Assembly (NCBI RefSeq): GCF_014268755.2
Contig: NZ_CP077093.1
Location: forward strand, 6,097,501 to 6,161,500
DNA: 64,000 nt
Direction of reading: 5' to 3'
Source: Pseudomonas vanderleydeniana
GTDB lineage: Bacteria; Pseudomonadota; Gammaproteobacteria; Pseudomonadales; Pseudomonadaceae
Shown in pieces: positions 61,085 to 64,000 of this stretch. Below the pieces are notes generated by a model. It was not told where the DNA came from, did no database searches, and saw only the letters and a program-made list of their open reading frames with translations. How positions within the stretch are numbered: position 1 is the stretch's first letter; every line of letters begins with the position of its first letter. Made by a program: the position numbers and the translations under genes.

Positions 61085-62389
61085 TCAACGTGCCGGCAGG
61101 ACCCGGCCACGGCACTCGCCAAAACCGATGGAGGCAAACCCTTCGCGGCGGCAGCGCGCGCGCAGGATGATTTCGTCGCCATCCTCCAGGAACCGACGTA
61201 TTTCACCCGACGGCAATTCCACCGGTTTCTTGCCGCCCTCGGTGATCTCCAGCAGGCTGCCGAACTGACCGGCCTCGGGGCCGGACAAGGTGCCCGAACC
61301 GAACAGGTCGCCGGCCTGCAACTGGCAGCCGTTGACGCTGTGGTGCGCAACCATCTGCGCCACGGTCCAGTACATGTGGCGGGTGTTGCTCAGGGTCAGG
61401 CGTTGCGGCGGCAGTTGCTGCTCGCGCATGGCTTCAGTCTGCAGCAGCACTTCCAGTTCGATATCGAAGGCACCCGCCTCCTGGTCGTGCTGGTCGAGCA
61501 GATACGGCAACGGTTGCGGATCGCCTGCGGGACGCGCCGGCTGGGCCTTGCGAAACGGCTCCAGGGCCTCGGCGGTCACCACCCAGGGCGAAACGCTGGT
61601 GATAAAGCTTTTCGACAGGAACGGCCCGAGTGGCTGGTATTCCCAGGCCTGCACGTCACGTGCCGACCAGTCGTTGAGCAGGCAGTAGCCGGCAATGTGC
61701 TCGGCCGCATCGCCGATGGCGATCGAGTCGCCCATGGCGTTGCCCTGGCCGATCCAGATGCCCAGCTCCAGTTCGTAGTCCAGGCGGGCGCAAGGGCCGA
61801 ACACCGGTTCGGTCTGCCCGGCCGGCAGGGTCTGGCCCTTGGGCCGCATCACGTCGGTGCCGGATGGACGCACGGTCGAGGCCCGGCCGTGGTAGCCAAT
61901 CGGCACATGCTTGTAGTTGGGCAACAGCGGGTTGTCGGGGCGGAACAGCTTGCCGACGTTTTGTGCGTGCTCGATGCCGACGTAGAAATCGGTGTAGTCG
62001 CCGATCTTCGCCGGCAGGTGCATGACGCAGTCGGCGGCCAGCGGCAGCAACCTGGCGCCTTCGGCTTCGATGCGGCCACGCAGGCTGCTGTTCTCCCCGA
62101 ACAGTTCCAGCAGGCGTTGACGCAGGGCCTGGCGCGCGCCGCGGCCCAGTTCGAAGAAGGCATTCAGTTGGCCGCCACGGGTGGCTTCGACCGCGCGCTT
62201 GGCCGCGCCGTCGAACAGGCCGGCGTCCAGCGCGGCCTGCAGGTCGAAGATGTGCTCGCCGATCGCCACGCCGCTGCGCGGGGCCGAGCCCTGCTGGCTG
62301 AAGATGCCCAGTGGCAGGTTCTGCAACGGGAAGTCGGGGTGCCCGTTGGCGGATGCGACCCAGCTGCGCGCAAGGTTGGGTTGAGTCAT
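61085..62389 (-). CDS. fahA: Fumarylacetoacetase
   Basis: Hydrolyses fumarylacetoacetate to fumarate and acetoacetate, last step of the pathway. 434 aa. The motif DYTDFYVGIEHAQNVGKLF contains the metal-binding Asp and the catalytic His; also seen are GYHGRASTVRPSG, LDYELELGIWIG and LLNDWSARDVQAWEYQPLGPF. Starts 3 bases after the hmgA stop, so the two are translationally linked. Confidence 0.96.
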   Translation of the reverse strand: MTQPNLARSWVASANGHPDFPLQNLPLGIFSQQGSAPRSGVAIGEHIFDLQAALDAGLFDGAAKRAVEATRGGQLNAFFELGRGARQALRQRLLELFGENSSLRGRIEAEGARLLPLAADCVMHLPAKIGDYTDFYVGIEHAQNVGKLFRPDNPLLPNYKHVPIGYHGRASTVRPSGTDVMRPKGQTLPAGQTEPVFGPCARLDYELELGIWIGQGNAMGDSIAIGDAAEHIAGYCLLNDWSARDVQAWEYQPLGPFLSKSFITSVSPWVVTAEALEPFRKAQPARPAGDPQPLPYLLDQHDQEAGAFDIELEVLLQTEAMREQQLPPQRLTLSNTRHMYWTVAQMVAHHSVNGCQLQAGDLFGSGTLSGPEAGQFGSLLEITEGGKKPVELPSGEIRRFLEDGDEIILRARCRREGFASIGFGECRGRVLPAR

Positions 62390-62392
62390 GGA

Positions 62393-63691
62393 TTATCTCC
62401 GATCCGGGGTGAAGGTGTTGGGCAGGCTCGCCCAGCAGGCGTCGTAATTGTTCTGCAACTGCGGGCAGTCGAGGGCGAAGCGGCTCGGACGCAGCACCTG
62501 GCTGGTCTCGAACATGAAAGCCATGGTGTTGTCGATCTTGCTCGGCGCCAGTTCGGCGGCGATCGCCTTGCTGCAGGTCTCGCCATCCGGCCCGTGGGCA
62601 CTCATGCAGCTGTGCAGGGAGGCGCCGCCCGGCAGGAAACCCTCGGCCTTGGCGTCGTAGGCGCCCTGGATCAACCCCATGAACTCGTTCATCAGGTTGC
62701 GGTGGAACCATGGCGGACGGAAGGTGTTCTCGGCCACCATCCAGCGCGGCGGGAAGATCACGAAGTCGAGGTTGGCCATGCCCGGTACGCTGGTCGGCGA
62801 GGTCAGCACGGTGAAGATCGACGGGTCCGGGTGGTCGAAGCTGACCGTGCCGATGGTGTTGAACCGGCGCAGGTCGTATTTGTACGGCACGTTGTTGCCG
62901 TGCCAGGCGACCACGTTGAGCGGCGAATGATCCAGCTCGCAGCCCCACAGCTCACCGAGGAATTTCTGCACCAGGGTGGTCGGCTGCCGACGGTCCTCGT
63001 AATGGGCCACCGGCGCGAGGAAGTCGCGCGGGTTGGCCAGGCCGTTGCTGCCAATGGGCCCCAGGTCCGGCAGGCGCAGCGGCGCACCATGGTTCTCGGC
63101 GACATAGCCCCGGGCCGTCGCGTCGAGCAGTTCGACACGAAATTTCAGGCCGCGCGGCAGCACGGCGATTTCCAGCGGTTCGAGTTCCAGCACACCCAGT
63201 TCGGTGGCGATGCGCAGGCGTCCCTGTTCAGGCACCAGCAGCAGTTCGCCGTCGGCGTTGAAGAACACCCGCTCCATCGAACGGTTGGCGCGATAGCTGT
63301 AGACGCTGATGCCGGCCGGTTTCTCCGACGCCGAGTTGGCAACCATGCCGACCAGGCCATCGATGAAGTCCGTGGGTTGCTGCGGAATCGGCAGGGGGTT
63401 CCAGCGCAGGCGGTTGGGAGTCACCTCGCCCAGGGGGCCACCGGCCAGTTGCCGCTCGAGCTTGGCGAACGCCGGGTGGTTGGCCGAGGGCTGGATGCGG
63501 TACAGCCAGGTGCGCCGGGCTTCGGAGCGGGACATGGTGAACGCGGTGCCGGACAGCAACTCGGTGTAGAGCCCGTAGGGTGCTCTTTGCGGCGAGTTCT
63601 GGCCGACCGGCAGCGCGCCGGGCAGCGCCTCGCTGCTGAATTCGTTACCGAAGCCGGACTGATAGGCCAGCGTCGTGGCGTCGAGGTTCAT
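62393..63691 (-). CDS. hmgA: Homogentisate 1,2-dioxygenase
   Basis: Fe(II) ring-opening of homogentisate to maleylacetoacetate. 432 aa from [20 protein letters not shown], with AGGAGG upstream; a longer frame starts at 63748. Conserved [50 protein letters not shown] and [15 protein letters not shown] supply the iron ligands. Loss of this gene causes pyomelanin in Pseudomonas. It is divergent from the IclR-type regulator with operator-like repeats in the 181-base gap. Confidence 0.96.
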   Translation of the reverse strand: MNLDATTLAYQSGFGNEFSSEALPGALPVGQNSPQRAPYGLYTELLSGTAFTMSRSEARRTWLYRIQPSANHPAFAKLERQLAGGPLGEVTPNRLRWNPLPIPQQPTDFIDGLVGMVANSASEKPAGISVYSYRANRSMERVFFNADGELLLVPEQGRLRIATELGVLELEPLEIAVLPRGLKFRVELLDATARGYVAENHGAPLRLPDLGPIGSNGLANPRDFLAPVAHYEDRRQPTTLVQKFLGELWGCELDHSPLNVVAWHGNNVPYKYDLRRFNTIGTVSFDHPDPSIFTVLTSPTSVPGMANLDFVIFPPRWMVAENTFRPPWFHRNLMNEFMGLIQGAYDAKAEGFLPGGASLHSCMSAHGPDGETCSKAIAAELAPSKIDNTMAFMFETSQVLRPSRFALDCPQLQNNYDACWASLPNTFTPDRR

Positions 63692-63781
63692 GGAGCCTCC
63701 TGGTGGAGTGGACCTGTGCCGGCCTCTCCGATCACGGACAGGCAACAAGGTCGGTTGTTTTTATAGAGTCGAAGTTATGAA

Positions 63782-63802
63782 TTGCGTAATTCGATTATGC
63801 AA
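63782..63802. promoter_or_regulatory. Candidate HmgR operator
   Basis: A near-palindrome of the form TTGC-N-TAAT-NNN-ATTA-N-GCAA in the AT-rich middle of the hmgA/hmgR gap. Just to the right, ACGTAATTTGATTGC repeats its right-hand logic as a direct partial copy, and GAATTGCGTAATTC overlaps its left side. Position and symmetry fit the binding site of the IclR-type repressor for hmgA. Confidence 0.65.
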
Positions 63803-63872
63803 AACGTAATTTGATTGCCCGTGCTCGTCAAGCTATAAAGACGCCCATTCGTCTCGGGATCACATCGCCTCC

Positions 63873-64000
63873 ATGGAAAAGCCGCGCAGCAGCGACAGCA
63901 ACGCCAAACAGAAAGTCCGCTCGGCCGAGGTCGGCACCGACATCCTCAAGGCCCTGGCCGAGCTCTCGCCCAGCACGTCGCTGTCGCGCCTGGCCGAACA
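63873..64000 (+). CDS. hmgR: IclR-family regulator of homogentisate genes (3' partial)
   Basis: Only the first 42 codons are visible (MEKPRSSDSNAKQKVRSAEV...), reading into an IclR-type winged helix (GTDILKALAELSPSTSLSRL) before the window ends. In P. putida the IclR protein HmgR represses hmgABC and is released by homogentisate; the divergent position here is the same. Start at 63873, with no strong ribosome site upstream. The effector domain is outside the window. Confidence 0.85.
   Translation, partial: MEKPRSSDSNAKQKVRSAEVGTDILKALAELSPSTSLSRLAE

Noticed and set aside
60881..63766. 961-codon open frame on the plus strand opposite fahA and hmgA
   Set aside because: Same cause: shadow of GC-rich genes. 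Composition is rich in R, G, V, H and Q with no recognisable motif, and it runs through three genes with clear functions.

Overview
The window reads as a GC-rich chromosomal segment of a fluorescent-group Pseudomonas. The grounds are the complete alginate operon order (algD-8-44-K-E-G-X-L-I-J-F-A), the many intergenic REP elements with the core GCGGGCTTGCCCGCG or GAGCCGGCTTGCTGGCGA, the hmgA-fahA-maiA operon with a divergent IclR-type regulator, and typical Pseudomonas genes (DUF3509, NodT-type efflux, FecI/FecR/TonB-receptor sets). No rRNA, tRNA, CRISPR array, prophage or intact insertion sequence was found. Homology statements come from recalled family features; no database was searched.

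Layout. 1-16417: alginate synthesis and export, on the plus strand. algD lacks its first 22 codons because of the window edge. It is followed by the polymerase alg8/alg44, periplasmic scaffold and export genes algK/E, tailoring genes algG/X/L/I/J/F, and the precursor enzyme gene algA. Key residues of AlgD, AlgX, AlgI and the Alg44 PilZ domain fall at the expected positions. REP pairs lie inside the operon between algD and alg8 and between algL and algI, and a strong hairpin separates algF from algA. 16547-20993: a small membrane protein, a CPPC thioredoxin-like protein, an SDR, then a LysR regulator divergent from an MFS transporter and an NTF2-like protein. 21157-25926: a minus-strand AaeA/AaeX/AaeB-like aromatic-acid efflux operon with its own outer-membrane lipoprotein.

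26183-37857 is the accessory-looking part. It holds a tight three-gene cassette (135, 119 and 765 aa) that I do not recognise, a LysR regulator, a GhrB-like dehydrogenase, and a 2101-aa leucine-rich-repeat protein. That protein's C-terminus resembles NEL-type ubiquitin ligases but appears to lack the catalytic Cys-x-Asp. 37944-41500: an EamA exporter, an AraC regulator and a DacB-type peptidase with a lipobox.

41691-51088: two complete iron cell-surface-signalling systems arranged head to head (minus strand: ECF sigma, FecR-like, siderophore receptor, YncE-like; plus strand: fecI, fecR, fecA). They share an intergenic region with a Fur-box-like sequence. 51154-58878: an HPF-like ribosome factor, a DUF3509 gene behind a sigma-54-like promoter, a secreted DUF1501/DUF1800 pair, a YXWGXW lipoprotein, a PsiE-like protein, SOS-controlled yebG, leucine dehydrogenase and a SirB1-like protein. 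59028-60389: a Fic protein with a C-terminal winged-helix-like region and an unusual GNDR motif; its start codon lies in a set of repeated palindromes that look like an autoregulatory operator. 60434-64000: the homogentisate pathway (maiA, fahA, hmgA) and the beginning of its IclR-type regulator.
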